A stretch of DNA of 64,000 bases from G963704535 sp963704535 (lineage in GTDB: Bacteria; Chloroflexota; Chloroflexia; Chloroflexales; Roseiflexaceae): the NCBI GenBank assembly GCA_963704535.1, contig OY969916.1, positions 8,556,001-8,620,000 on the forward strand, in the 5' to 3' direction. Position numbers and translations under genes: made by a program. Positions within the stretch are counted from its first letter, which is position 1. Each line of letters opens with the position of its first letter. The notes under the pieces are model-generated. The model saw only the letters and a program-made list of their open reading frames with translations. It ran no database searches and had not been told where the DNA came from. This document shows positions 33,101-41,588 of this stretch, in pieces.

Positions 33101-36100
33101 CAGCACTGTCGCCGGCCAGGTCCTCACCTGGAACCTGGGCACGCTTGCGGCGGGTGGGTCGGGTAGCATCACCGTCAACGTCAGGAGCGCCACGAGCGTC
33201 GCCAACGGCACGGTCGTGGTCAACAACACCAGCATCAGCACGACCACGCCTGGTGATACGCCAGGCGACAACAGCGATAGCACCTCGACCACGCTCCAGC
33301 GGGCCGATGTGTATGTCACCAAGAGCAGCTCCACCAGTTTCCCGGTCGTGAGCGGCCAGGCCGTCACCTATTTCCTGGACTATGGCAACAGCGGTCCCGC
33401 TGCGGCGGTGAACGTGTCGCTGACCGACCAGGTGCCCAGCCAGCTCACCGGTGTCACCTGGACGTGCGTGAGCGGCTGCGCTGCGTCGGGCAGCGGGAAC
33501 AGCATCAGCGTGAATCTGGGCACGCTCGCGGCCGGCGCAACCGGCCGCATCCGGGTGACGGGCACGGCTGTGACCACGATCGCCCGCGAGGATTTCACCA
33601 ACACCGCAGTCATTAGCACCTCCACGCCGGAGACTCGGACGGATAACAACACGTCTTCGGTCCCTGGCGCGGTCTGGACCGCCGACCTCCAGATCATCAA
33701 GCTGGCCCAGCCGCAAGTGGTTGCCGGCAACACCTTCACCGCGACCCTCTCCTATCGCAACAATGGCCCAGCGCCGACCGCCAATGCCACGCTGGTCGAT
33801 ACGCTGCCGGCCGGTATCACCTTTGTCTCGGCCAGCCCGGCGCCGTCGAGCGTGGCCGGTAACGTGATCACTTGGAGTCTCGGCACGCTCGCCGACGGCG
33901 CAAGCGGCACAATTCAACTTGTGCTTCAGAGCGACCCGGCTATCGCGAATAACACAAGCCTTACCAACCGGGCGGCGATCTCGACCAGTACGACCGACCG
34001 CGACGCAAACAATAACCAGAGCCAGGCCGATACGCTGATCATCACTCGCGCTGATCTCTCGGTCGTCAAGACCGGGCCAGCCAGAGTCAGCGCCGGGGAT
34101 ATCGTCGCCTACACCATAAGCTACAGCAACGCCGGCCCCAGCGTGGCGCGCGGCGTCGTGATCAGCGATACGCTGCCCTCGGTGCTGGACTATGTGTCGG
34201 CCTCCCCCGCGCCCACGAGCAACGCGAACGGCGTGCTGACCTGGAATATTGGCGATGTTGGTCCAGGGCAGAGCGGCACAATCACCGTCCAGATGCAGAG
34301 CCGCTACGACCAGGCGCTCCCCGCTCTCGACGCGACCAACCAGGCGCAGATCAGCAGCTCGACCAGCGATCCAGACCCGGATAACAACCGTGACGACCAC
34401 ACCACCGCCGTCGAGACGGTTGATCTGAGTATCGTCAAGGACATGCCAGCGTTTGCGGTGGCGGGCGTGCCGTTCACGGCCACGCTGACCTACGCCAACG
34501 CCGGCCCGGCTGACGCGCTCAGTGTCACGCTGCGCGACCTGCTGCCGCCCGGCCTGACACTCATCCAGGCTATCCCTGCGCCAACCGGGCCGGGCCTGCG
34601 CTGGAACCTGGGCGGCGTGACGGCCGGCACGACCGGCACCATTCAGCTCGTGCTGCGTGCCGCGCCTAACACGCCGACGGGCACACGCTACACCAACACC
34701 GCGCTCATCGACACCACCAGCAGCGACCGCGATCCCTCGAACAACACCAGCAGCGACACCACCGAGGTGCGGCTCAACGCCGAGCTGGTGGTGATCAAGG
34801 ATGGCACGCCGGGGCCGGTGCGCAGCGAGAGTGCGATCACCTACACCATCACCTATCGCAACGACGGGCCGAGCCTGGCGCGCTCGGTGCTGCTGACCGA
34901 CACCTTGCCGGCTGGCTTCACGTTTGTATCGGCGACACCAGCGCCAGCGCAGAACAGCGGCGGCGTGCTGGTCTGGAACCTGGGCGACCTGGCTCCTGGC
35001 GCGAGCGGCGCGATCCAGCTCGCGGGCACCATCACCGGCAATGCCCCGACAAGTCGTCGCGTCAACGTCGCCGCGATCGACAGCCCGACCGACGACCCGA
35101 ACGGGGACAATAACCGCGACGACCACCCGATCGATGTGCTCCGGCCGGACCTGAGCATCAGCAAGACCGACGGCGTGACCGATGCAGAGCCGGGCGACGA
35201 GCTGATCTACACCCTCACCATCCGCAACACCGGGCCGATCTCGGCGACGGGTGTGATCCTGAGCGAAACCCCGCCGGCGCCAATCACCGATCCAGCCTGG
35301 ACCGCGCAGGCTGGCGGCAGCTACACCCTGCCGATCGGCACGGTCGCGGCCGGCGCGACCATCACCCGCAGCGTCACGATCTGGCTTCCGAATCCGTTGA
35401 CGACGGCGCTGCTGACGCGGATCGTCAACACCGCCAGCGTGCGCGAGGCGTGCTGCGACGACCCAACTCCCACTAATAACACCAGCACCGATATCGACAC
35501 GCCGATCGCCGGCCAGGTCGGCGACACAATCTGGCTGGACAAGAACGGCGACGGGCTACAGGGCGAGGGCGAGCCGGGGCTGGCGAATGTTCCGGTTGAG
35601 TTGCTGGACCCCTCCAGCGGGCAGGTGCTGGCGACGACCACGACTGACGCGCAGGGCCACTATCACTTTAGCGGCTTGCACCTGGGCCAGTACGCCGTCC
35701 GCATCAGCCCACAAGCGATGGAGGGGGTGTATCACGACTACGCGATTACGACCGTCCCGATCCCGGTCGGCACGTTGACCAGCACCGCGCTGCGCGATGA
35801 CACACTCGATATCGGTCTCCAGCAGACCAGCCCGACGGCGGTGGTGCTGGCCTACTTCCTGGTTGAGCCGCTGCCGCGTGGCACGCTCATCCGCTGGGGC
35901 ACGCTGGCCGAGCAGGATACGAGCGTGTTCAGGGTCGAGCGCTCGACCAGGAAGGACCGCTCCGACGCCGTGCTGGTCGGGATCACACCCAGCCAGGGCA
36001 GCCAGGGCGGCGACTACCGGGTTCTTGACGCCAGCGCGCCCGCGTCCGGCACCGTTTACTACTGGCTGATCGAGGTCGAGACCGATGGCGATCAGACGGT

Positions 36101-36170
36101 CTACGGCCCAGCTTTCCCCAGGACCCAGGCCAGCGATTTCATGGCCTATCTGCCGTTTGTCCGGCGCTAA
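30174..36170 (+). CDS. Giant secreted surface protein: SdrD_B, nine DUF11 repeats, SdrD_B
   Basis: 1998 residues, GTG start after GAGGGGGAG. Signal peptide ~1-40. Residues ~60-550 form a unique N-terminal domain with propeller-like motifs (GDIDMSPDERYLYALNLNTK, IYRFDTWD). SdrD_B domain ~553-680 (IGDRVWMDSNGNGIQDAGEP). Nine DUF11 repeats ~684-1783, each with DTLPAGVTFVSASPAPSS-like and TWNLGTL-like cores. A second SdrD_B ~1784-1888 (VGDTIWLDKNGDGLQGEGEP). A final beta domain ends AYLPFVRR. It should form a long stalk on the cell surface, for adhesion or matrix. It lies upstream of two further anchored or lipid-linked proteins and the conjugation operon. Confidence 0.92.
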   Translation: MTRRIRCIRSHHMLCVVVLVFFIVSGTLAFIPSVVPVRAQIDNNQPDQPYASLVDCIRTGLDRGLPSSGSPRFATTCFGTKLTAGSYAQGGGSDDSDPADTAVVSFGDAQVDGVDDLMGTFTHTQLANLGQVGSVYGLAYNSGTNPAAPTGAPRQRRLFAGAFDKMQTRFGSGGPGAIYVINQSTGVVSLFVQVPDVVPGPNGFPGDPGDGTQATFPNVASEPTYTHESGGVHRDTSDSIARDLVGKVGLGDIDMSPDERYLYALNLNTKRIYRFDTWDANPQSTMFLVPDWVAPLNPCSTVGGAGLARPFGLKVTNTDIFLGVVCSAEATQNRADLRAGVAQYDRTTGSWSWAFNFSLDSFDAQREPVAAVETRWYAWRDGITGFDSGVHQTYPQPLITDIEIGEGGSMFVGMRDRFGDMTSDEPYTPSTRSEGDLLRATPNGSGGWNVPPSGGSEYFTDQSGGGSGQEPEAASGGLTYVPGNHSGAVGGEIVSTYLDPYRSRSFGIGWWDTATGGTPTAREEIYQGSLSTGTHQFGKAAGVGDLELLCVWRAIGDRVWMDSNGNGIQDAGEPNINGVRLQIFAASDTSFTTPLAIITTGTNLAMTGNYRFYVSPFQSYLVRVDPAMFGPGQPLFNLGYTTPDAGADDADSDADSSGAITIPAGYASEVNMTFDVGLATGANVRIAKSGPSSAVVGSALAYTLTYTNDGPSPAANVIVQDTLPAGVTFVSASPAPSSIAGNVITWNLGTLGSGAGGSITVNTTVSIGALSSVTNQAQISTTTPGDDPGDNTSTTTTTILSPNVTIQKTGPATAVTGSTISYNLSYRNTGTAAAANVTVVDTLPTSLSYVSASPAPASVSGQTITWNLGSLAAGASGTITLNATVGTSAPSSVTNQVQISTTTPGDDPGDNTSTTTTTILRPNVFISKSGPAVATVGDQFAYTLAYGNNGTAGATGVQLVDTLPAGLVFVSASPSPSTVAGQVLTWNLGTLAAGGSGSITVNVRSATSVANGTVVVNNTSISTTTPGDTPGDNSDSTSTTLQRADVYVTKSSSTSFPVVSGQAVTYFLDYGNSGPAAAVNVSLTDQVPSQLTGVTWTCVSGCAASGSGNSISVNLGTLAAGATGRIRVTGTAVTTIAREDFTNTAVISTSTPETRTDNNTSSVPGAVWTADLQIIKLAQPQVVAGNTFTATLSYRNNGPAPTANATLVDTLPAGITFVSASPAPSSVAGNVITWSLGTLADGASGTIQLVLQSDPAIANNTSLTNRAAISTSTTDRDANNNQSQADTLIITRADLSVVKTGPARVSAGDIVAYTISYSNAGPSVARGVVISDTLPSVLDYVSASPAPTSNANGVLTWNIGDVGPGQSGTITVQMQSRYDQALPALDATNQAQISSSTSDPDPDNNRDDHTTAVETVDLSIVKDMPAFAVAGVPFTATLTYANAGPADALSVTLRDLLPPGLTLIQAIPAPTGPGLRWNLGGVTAGTTGTIQLVLRAAPNTPTGTRYTNTALIDTTSSDRDPSNNTSSDTTEVRLNAELVVIKDGTPGPVRSESAITYTITYRNDGPSLARSVLLTDTLPAGFTFVSATPAPAQNSGGVLVWNLGDLAPGASGAIQLAGTITGNAPTSRRVNVAAIDSPTDDPNGDNNRDDHPIDVLRPDLSISKTDGVTDAEPGDELIYTLTIRNTGPISATGVILSETPPAPITDPAWTAQAGGSYTLPIGTVAAGATITRSVTIWLPNPLTTALLTRIVNTASVREACCDDPTPTNNTSTDIDTPIAGQVGDTIWLDKNGDGLQGEGEPGLANVPVELLDPSSGQVLATTTTDAQGHYHFSGLHLGQYAVRISPQAMEGVYHDYAITTVPIPVGTLTSTALRDDTLDIGLQQTSPTAVVLAYFLVEPLPRGTLIRWGTLAEQDTSVFRVERSTRKDRSDAVLVGITPSQGSQGGDYRVLDASAPASGTVYYWLIEVETDGDQTVYGPAFPRTQASDFMAYLPFVRR
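32511..32945 (+). repeat. Near-identical 75-bp blocks 360 bp apart in the DUF11 array
   Basis: 32511-32585 and 32871-32945 differ at 5 of 75 bases, far closer than the rest of the repeats. The offset of exactly 120 codons equals one DUF11 unit, so recent unit duplication or gene conversion is likely. Confidence 0.8.
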
Positions 36171-36182
36171 AGGAGCCATTCC

Positions 36183-37244
36183 ATGCAACGATTTGCCCAC
36201 ATCCTGATCAGCGCCGGCCTGGCGTGCTGCCTGCTGGCTGGCCTGCTCCTGACCGCAACGCCAGCAAGTGCGGTGGGGCCGCAGAGCCTCGACACGCCCA
36301 CGCCGCCATTACCACCAACCCCCGAACCGGAGCCACCAACGGCCACACCAGGGGTGTCACCAACGGCCACACCAGGGGTGTCACCTTCGGCCACACCTTC
36401 GGCCACACCGCGCCCGACGGACGAACCGGAGGAGGAGCCGTCGCCCACGCCGGAGCCGACCGCGACGCCAGAGCCGACCCCGCCGCCAGAGGAGCCGCCG
36501 GACGTGGTGATCCAGAAAACCGCCGACCGCGCCGAGGTCGAGCCGGGCGGAACGGTGGTCTATACGCTGGAGATCTCCAACCGGGGCAACCAGACCGCCT
36601 ACGATGTGGTGGTCTCCGACGAGGTGCCTGCCGCCCTGGAGGTGATCGACCTCTGGTCGAGCAAGGGCGATGTGGTCGTACACGGCCAGACCGTGACGGC
36701 TTACCCGCGTGAGCTGCAACCAGGTGAGGAGCAGACGATCCGCGTTACGGCGCGCGTGCGGCCGGGGGTGCCGGCCGGTAGCATCCCCAACATCGCAATC
36801 ATCACCACCAGCACCAGCGGCGACCCGCCCGGCAACAACACCAGCACGGTGACGATCGAGCTGCTGCCGCCAAAGACGCCGCCGCGTCGCCTGCCACCGA
36901 CCTCCGAGACCCTACTCGGCCAGGACGATCCGCTGCTGGGACGTATCCCGCCGGCTGCGTGGGCGGCTCTGGTCGGGGTGCTGCTGATCGCACTCGGCGG
37001 CATGATGCACCTGGCGGTGCGTGGGCGAAGCAGCGGCGGCGCCTCGGTCGTAGCCGCTACGGTGCTACCAGGCGGAGCGCGGCCGGCGGCGTCCACGTTC
37101 CGGCTGCCGCAGGCCGCGCCGATTAGCCCGCCGCGACTTGGGCCGGCGCTGCCTCCCGCCGAGCCGCCCATGGCGCTGCCCCCGTTCGTGCCGCTCGACC
37201 GCAGCGACGCGCTCCAGGATTCGATCTCTGATGGGGAGCTATAG
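36183..37244 (+). CDS. Anchored DUF11 protein with Pro/Thr-rich stalk
   Basis: 353 residues. Signal peptide ~1-30, then a Pro/Thr/Glu-rich segment ~35-105 with short tandem repeats (TATPGVSPTATPGVSPSATP), one DUF11-like domain ~107-225 (DVVIQKTADRAEVEPGGTVV, VYTLEISNRGNQTAYDVVVS), a membrane segment ~255-277 (AAWAALVGVLLIALGGMMHL) and a cytoplasmic Pro-rich tail. It begins 12 bp after the giant protein's stop, so the two are co-expressed. It could anchor or display that protein, but this is inference. Confidence 0.82.
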   Translation: MQRFAHILISAGLACCLLAGLLLTATPASAVGPQSLDTPTPPLPPTPEPEPPTATPGVSPTATPGVSPSATPSATPRPTDEPEEEPSPTPEPTATPEPTPPPEEPPDVVIQKTADRAEVEPGGTVVYTLEISNRGNQTAYDVVVSDEVPAALEVIDLWSSKGDVVVHGQTVTAYPRELQPGEEQTIRVTARVRPGVPAGSIPNIAIITTSTSGDPPGNNTSTVTIELLPPKTPPRRLPPTSETLLGQDDPLLGRIPPAAWAALVGVLLIALGGMMHLAVRGRSSGGASVVAATVLPGGARPAASTFRLPQAAPISPPRLGPALPPAEPPMALPPFVPLDRSDALQDSISDGEL

Positions 37245-37250
37245 AGATCG

Positions 37251-38760
37251 ATGCGCCGCCTACTCGCCTTGTTGCTGCTGCTGCTCGTGCTTGCTGCCTG
37301 CGCGCCGCCGCTGACGGTGGATGAGGCCCGCGCGACCGCCGTAGTATCGGGCTGCTGGCCCTACGGGGTGCATCAGCCCGATACGCCTGTGCCGCCCTCA
37401 ACCGTTCGGCCGCTCACGCCGACCGCGACGCCTGCGCCGACTGCCCTGGCCTATCCTGCCTGCACGCCGCAGCCAGGGCAGCCGACGGCGACGGTGCGGC
37501 CGACCCGCACGCCTCGGCCCATCCCGCCACCAACCCCGCCGTCGGCCCCTCCGCTTTCCGGCATCCACGAGATCGGGCAGCCGCCAGGCAAAAATACCAA
37601 CTTGCGCCTGGCGATCCTCGCCGACGGGCGCGCTGCGGTGGCCTGGACCAACTGGGGCTGGGCACCGCCGGAGAACGGCCCGGATGGTCAGGTGTTCGTG
37701 CGGGTGCAGGGGATGAGCGGGAGCTGGGGAGCGGCACAGACCGTCACGCGCCAGCCAGTAGGCGGCGGTGTGGGCGGCGTGGGGATCGCGGCGACGATAT
37801 CCAATACCCTAGTCGTCGCCTGGGGCGATGGCGCGGGAGCGATCTGGACAGTTGAGAGCCTGGACAATGGTCAGAGCTGGAGCCAGCCTGCACAGATCGG
37901 CACGTTCGCCTACCAGGTGGTCGCGCTCCACAGCGACGCGGTAGGCGGGCTGCACCTGCTCGCGTTGACCCCCGACCCGCACCAGCTCCGCTACGCCTAT
38001 CGCGCGCCTCTCAGCACGAGCTGGGCAGCTTCAGCGATTCCGCTCCCTGGTGAGCACTTCGGCGGCGAGTTGGCAGTGCTGAATGTGCCCGGCGGTGGCG
38101 CTCGGCGCTTTATCGTGGCCCGGCTGGACGGCAGCGTGGGCCTCCTCCGCAGCGACGACGGGCGGGCCTGGACCCCCATACCTGTCGAGCTGGGGCGCTT
38201 CATGAGCGAGGCGAACCCCGACAAGGTATCGGTGGTGGCCGCCTCGCGGGGGGCTGGCGATCTGGTTGCCGTGGCCTGGAGCCAGTACAGCTTGGGCGGG
38301 GTGTTCACGCAAGTGAGCACCGATGGCGGGATGACCTGGGGCCGCGAGGAGCGCATCGCCCAGCATCAGGACGATGGAAGCTGCTACGCGGGTGATTCAG
38401 GGGACAGCGCAGGGCTGCCGTGCGGTTACTGGCCCAGCATGGCCTATGATGCCGCGACCGACAGCCTGGCCTTCTCGTGGGTCGAGGTTGTGCGCAAGCG
38501 TGAGCCACCCATGCGAACAGTGCTCGCCGCCCGCCTGCTTTCCAAGCCCGATAGCGACGGCTGGCGCTTTGCGGTCACGCCTGATCAGGGTGATAATCGA
38601 GCCACCTGTGCTTGCACCGTGGGGCTGGCAGGGGACGCTCTACGGTACGGCCACAGGGCGCTATGCCTGGCTGGTGCTGATCGATGGGCGCAACGACCAG
38701 AACCGCGTCGAGGCACGCCAGATCGAGCTGCCGGCCTTACTTGGAGAAGTGGAATCGTAA
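37251..38760 (+). pseudogene. Lipoprotein with BNR/Asp-box repeats, frameshifted near 38590
   Basis: A lipoprotein signal (LLLLLLVLAAC, Cys 17), a Pro/Thr-rich linker, then a sialidase-like propeller with Asp-box motifs: SLDNGQSWSQP, RSDDGRAWTPI and STDGGMTWGRE. As given, the frame runs past its natural end into the next gene (to 39239). In the +1 frame from about 38585 the sequence reads VIIEPPVLAPWGWQGTLYGT and LVLIDGRNDQNRVEARQIEL and stops at 38760, a far better ending. So a one-base insertion near GATCAGGGTG (about 38582-38592) has fused two genes on paper. The real protein has ~503 residues. Function unknown; perhaps glycan binding. Confidence 0.75.
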
Positions 38761-38780
38761 TACCATGGGAGGCAAGAACG

Positions 38781-39239
38781 ATGTTTCGACGGATCGTACT
38801 GGTGACGTTGGCGGCGCTGCTCCTGGCTTCTTGTGGCGGCAGTAGCAGCACCAGTGCAGATCGGGAGGCCGCAGCCGGCCCAGAGGCTACGGTCGAGCAG
38901 GCGATTGCCGCGATGTCGGCGCGCGATGAGGCGGGGCTAACCGAGCTGTTCGCCGAGTCGCTCGGCAATCTCAGGAGCGTGCGCGTTTTTGAGTCCATCC
39001 GTGATTGGAACGGCATGCAGTCTGAGCCTCACCCGTTCACTCCTGGCGCGCTGGGGCCGATCCAGTCGCGCGAGATGCTTGCCCCAGAAACACGCGGCGA
39101 GACCACCGTGGTGCAGGTGCGAGCCACACACGCGAAAGAGACATCAGGCAAGAAAGAAACATCGCTGTGGGAGTTCTCGCTGACCCAAACTGATCAAGGC
39201 TGGCGGCTGCTCAACGTACATGGGCAGTGGGAAGAGTAG
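38781..39239 (+). CDS. Small lipoprotein with NTF2-like/DUF4878-like domain
   Basis: 152 residues from ATG 38781, preceded by GGGAGG at an ideal distance. Lipobox LASC with Cys ~18 (TLAALLLASCGG). The mature part begins with a Ser-rich linker and EATVEQAIAAMSARDEAGLTELFAE, continues with a beta region, and ends SLWEFSLTQTDQGWRLLNV, the usual pattern of small NTF2-like or DUF4878-type lipoproteins. The same frame is open from the gene before because of the upstream frameshift, but the ribosome site and lipobox show an independent gene. Role unknown; probably part of the envelope module. Confidence 0.8.
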   Translation: MFRRIVLVTLAALLLASCGGSSSTSADREAAAGPEATVEQAIAAMSARDEAGLTELFAESLGNLRSVRVFESIRDWNGMQSEPHPFTPGALGPIQSREMLAPETRGETTVVQVRATHAKETSGKKETSLWEFSLTQTDQGWRLLNVHGQWEE

Positions 39240-39246
39240 CAACACG

Positions 39247-40559
39247 ATGGTGATGCGCCCGGCCAGCCGTATCCTTGCCGCCGCTGCCTGCATCCCGCTA
39301 GGGCTGCTGCTGCTGGCCTGCATCTCGCTGCCGTGGGAGGTCAGCCAGGGAAGCGTCGCGCAGTCGGTCCCGCGCTGGGCCTGTCCGACGCCCACGCCAC
39401 AGCCCTACGGCGAGGATGGGCCGGTCAAGGAGCGCAACGAGCTGCCGACCGCTGTTCCCTCCGGCCCGCAAGAATACGAGGATACGTATTACACGATCTG
39501 GGAGCAGGAGTATGGCGACCTCGGCGACCCCGCGCCACCTCCGACGCCCTACACCCGATCCGGCAGCAACTACTACCTGGGCCAGATCGTCAATCTGTCG
39601 TCCTCGCTCGACGTGCAGGCCGAGGTGCGGAAAACCGAGGTGGTGAGCGGGAGTTTCAGGCTATTCGAGACCAGGCTGATGTGGAGCAATCGCAGCGAGC
39701 CGTTCGCGCTCTCCGCAGCGCGGCAGCTCGTGATTAGCACCATCCTGCGGCTGGATAATACGCGCCTGGCCGGCGACGGCTGGGGCTGGAGTTTGGCGGC
39801 TGCCCGCCTGGCCGGGCGAGCCGATGATCAGACGATGCTGGCGGCGCAGGTGCCTTCGGGTGACTCCGAGACGGTGGTGCCGATCCTGGCGCCCGACGGC
39901 GAGGCGCAGACGCTTGATCTTCGGCTGGATCTGGTGGCCAGTCGGGCGAGGTGGACAGCGGTGGGATGCGCGTGCAGTGGTCGAGGGCGAGCGATCCGTA
40001 TTGCTCTCATATGGGCACACGCGCGGCGTCCTACGAGAGCGCGGCCAGTGGGCTCCAGGGTCCGCCGCCGCCCGCCAATGCGACCGACCTTGTAGCCTGG
40101 GCCTACAGCCAGATCGGCAGGCCCTACTGCTGGGGTGGCAAGGGCTGGGCGCCCTGTAGCGGAGCTGATTCCGTGAACGGTCAGGTCACGCCGTCCTGTG
40201 ATGCGCAGGGCGGTCAGCCCTGCTGGGACTGCTCAGGACTCGCCTGGGGCGCCTACAAGAGCGTGGGCGTGGCGATTGGGCATGGCACCAGCAACCAGAG
40301 TCACTATCCGCCAGTCTGGCAGGTCGAATCGGCGGTTGACCCGGCGACTGTCGTTCAGCCTGGTGATTTGATGCTCTTTTCAAGCATCAACGCGAACGGG
40401 CGCGCCGCACGCATCACCCATGTCGGGCTCTATGCCGGCGATGACGTGATGGTTCATGCGGCCAGCTACCCCGACGGCGTGATCGCAACCCCGAATGTCT
40501 TCACCAACCGTTACTACAGGTCCAGGCTGGTTGTGATTACGCGCCCACCGCAGTCCTAG
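39247..40559 (+). pseudogene. Envelope-anchored NlpC/P60 peptidoglycan hydrolase, frameshifted near 39935
   Basis: The first frame (start ATG 39247, signal or lipobox LLLLACISLP) gives a beta-rich domain up to LRLDLVAS. The second frame continues GEVDSGGMRVQWSRASDPYC and holds an NlpC/P60 domain: GRPYCWGGKG, catalytic Cys in CWDCSGLAWGAY, catalytic His in ITHVGLYAGDDVMVHAASY, ending VVITRPPQS at 40559. One missing base in the CGGG run near 39933-39937 explains the split. The joined protein has ~437 residues. Such hydrolases open the wall for conjugation machines in other bacteria, which fits the operon downstream. The cysteine-rich insert around the active site is unusual. Confidence 0.78.
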
Positions 40560-40602
40560 CCGTTTGTGGTAATGGAATTAGGAACGGATGGAAGGGGTTT
40601 TG

Positions 40603-40632
40603 TTGCCCAGCCTGGCACGCCAGGCTGGGCAA
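40603..40632. terminator. Perfect 13-bp hairpin, possible terminator
   Basis: TTGCCCAGCCTGG and its exact complement around the loop CACG. It lies 44 bp after the NlpC/P60 stop. There is no T run after it on the plus strand, so it may be a factor-dependent terminator, an mRNA stabiliser or a mobile palindrome. Confidence 0.5.
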
Positions 40633-40794
40633 CGCAGTTCAGAGCGCCACGCGACACCCCACTTCGACAGCCATGAAGCCACATATCCCCTTGTTGCCCC
40701 CGCTTCTGTAGCAGTACAAGTCCCCCTTCCTCATATCCACAAATGGCCTCTCCTGAGAGCCGATCGCACCTCGCCATCGGAGCACCCGATCGCT

Positions 40795-40883
40795 CTGGTA
40801 CTTTAATCCGGTGATCCCTGGTACTTTTTAGTCCCGATCTGACAGTTAGCACCTGATCAGAAGCCGCATGCGGATGCTATGCT
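40795..40883 (+). promoter_or_regulatory. Duplicated upstream element with extended -10 box, copy 2
   Basis: The partner of 27456-27544: 70 bp with 6 mismatches, GGTACTTT boxes at 40797 and 40820, and TGnTATGCT with TATGCT at 40878-40883, the same 14-base offset from the end of the identity block. It precedes the gene at 40956 and probably drives the type IV secretion operon. Confidence 0.6.
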
Positions 40884-40955
40884 AGTGGCGGGCCGTTCCT
40901 GCCGCCAGACGTGCGCCAGGCCCATGCATCTGAGCCGAACATTGAGGAACCAACC

Positions 40956-41588
40956 ATGCGCCTGCTGCTCATCCTGCTGCTGCTGTTTATGCAGCCGCCC
41001 GCGCCCAACCGGATACGCTTGCTCCTGCGCGACGAGTTCGATGCCGGCGTTGCCGGTGCGACCCTCACGCTGCGCACGGCGGACCAGCAAACGCTCCAAC
41101 TGGCGACGGATGCGAATGGTGTGGCCGTCAGCGGCCCACTCTCCGGGGAGGCCGTGTGGTTGATCAGCGGCCGGCTCGTGGACGGTCAGGCGCTCACGGC
41201 TGACAGCTATCCGCCAGATGAAGGGTTCCGCCTCATTCTCATCCCCGGCCAGACCCGCGACGCGCTGCTACGTCTCGACGGCACCAGAATCGTGCTCGAC
41301 CCGGATATGATTTTCTCCCCCGGTGAGCCAGGTGAGCCGATCCCACCGACCCCGCCGGCACTGGCGGCTACCGTGCCGCTGCTCCAGGCTGCCGCGTCCG
41401 TCGCAACGATGGCGCCGCAGGCCGGCGTGCCCTCGGTAGTGAGCGATCGGGCGGCTGCTGAAGAAAGGTCAGTGCCCCAAGCTGCCAGCTCGACGCCGCT
41501 CACCTTGATCTGGTTCGTTCTCGGCCTGGGCCTACTCCTGGTCGGGCTGGCGCTCCTCATCGGCCTGGCACGACGGAGGGCGCCATGA
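40956..41588 (+). CDS. Small exported protein with C-terminal membrane anchor
   Basis: 210 residues from ATG 40956 (GAGGA upstream). A hydrophobic start (RLLLILLLLFMQPP), a small beta domain ~18-125 like a carboxypeptidase-regulatory/Cna-B fold (IRLLLRDEFDAGVAGATLTL, TDANGVAVSGPLSGEAVWLI), a Pro/Ala-rich linker, and a membrane segment ~183-204 with a basic end (LARRRAP). First gene after the second duplicated promoter element and overlapping the VirB6-like gene (ATGA), so it belongs to the secretion operon. Possibly a small envelope subunit of the machine; no family name. Confidence 0.65.
   Translation: MRLLLILLLLFMQPPAPNRIRLLLRDEFDAGVAGATLTLRTADQQTLQLATDANGVAVSGPLSGEAVWLISGRLVDGQALTADSYPPDEGFRLILIPGQTRDALLRLDGTRIVLDPDMIFSPGEPGEPIPPTPPALAATVPLLQAAASVATMAPQAGVPSVVSDRAAAEERSVPQAASSTPLTLIWFVLGLGLLLVGLALLIGLARRRAP

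Larger units (their letters stand above)
40560..40955. other. Intergenic region before the type IV secretion operon
   Basis: 396 bases without a gene. It holds a perfect hairpin (40603-40632) and the second copy of the duplicated upstream element (40795-40864) with its -10 box. Nothing else is recognised. Confidence 0.55.

Noticed and set aside
32844..35126. A 760-residue open frame on the minus strand inside the DUF11 gene
   Set aside because: It mirrors the repeated DUF11 codons; its length is a by-product of GC-rich repeats. No signal or domain.
37251..39239. A single 662-residue protein joining the Asp-box lipoprotein and the small lipoprotein
   Set aside because: A second lipobox and ribosome site at 38781, and a better natural end in the other frame at 38760, show two genes joined by a frameshift.
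40556..40852. Small minus-strand frames over the duplicated element (also at 27394-27579) with similar peptides
   Set aside because: The peptide similarity only reflects the 70-bp DNA identity; there is no ribosome site and no continuation outside the element.
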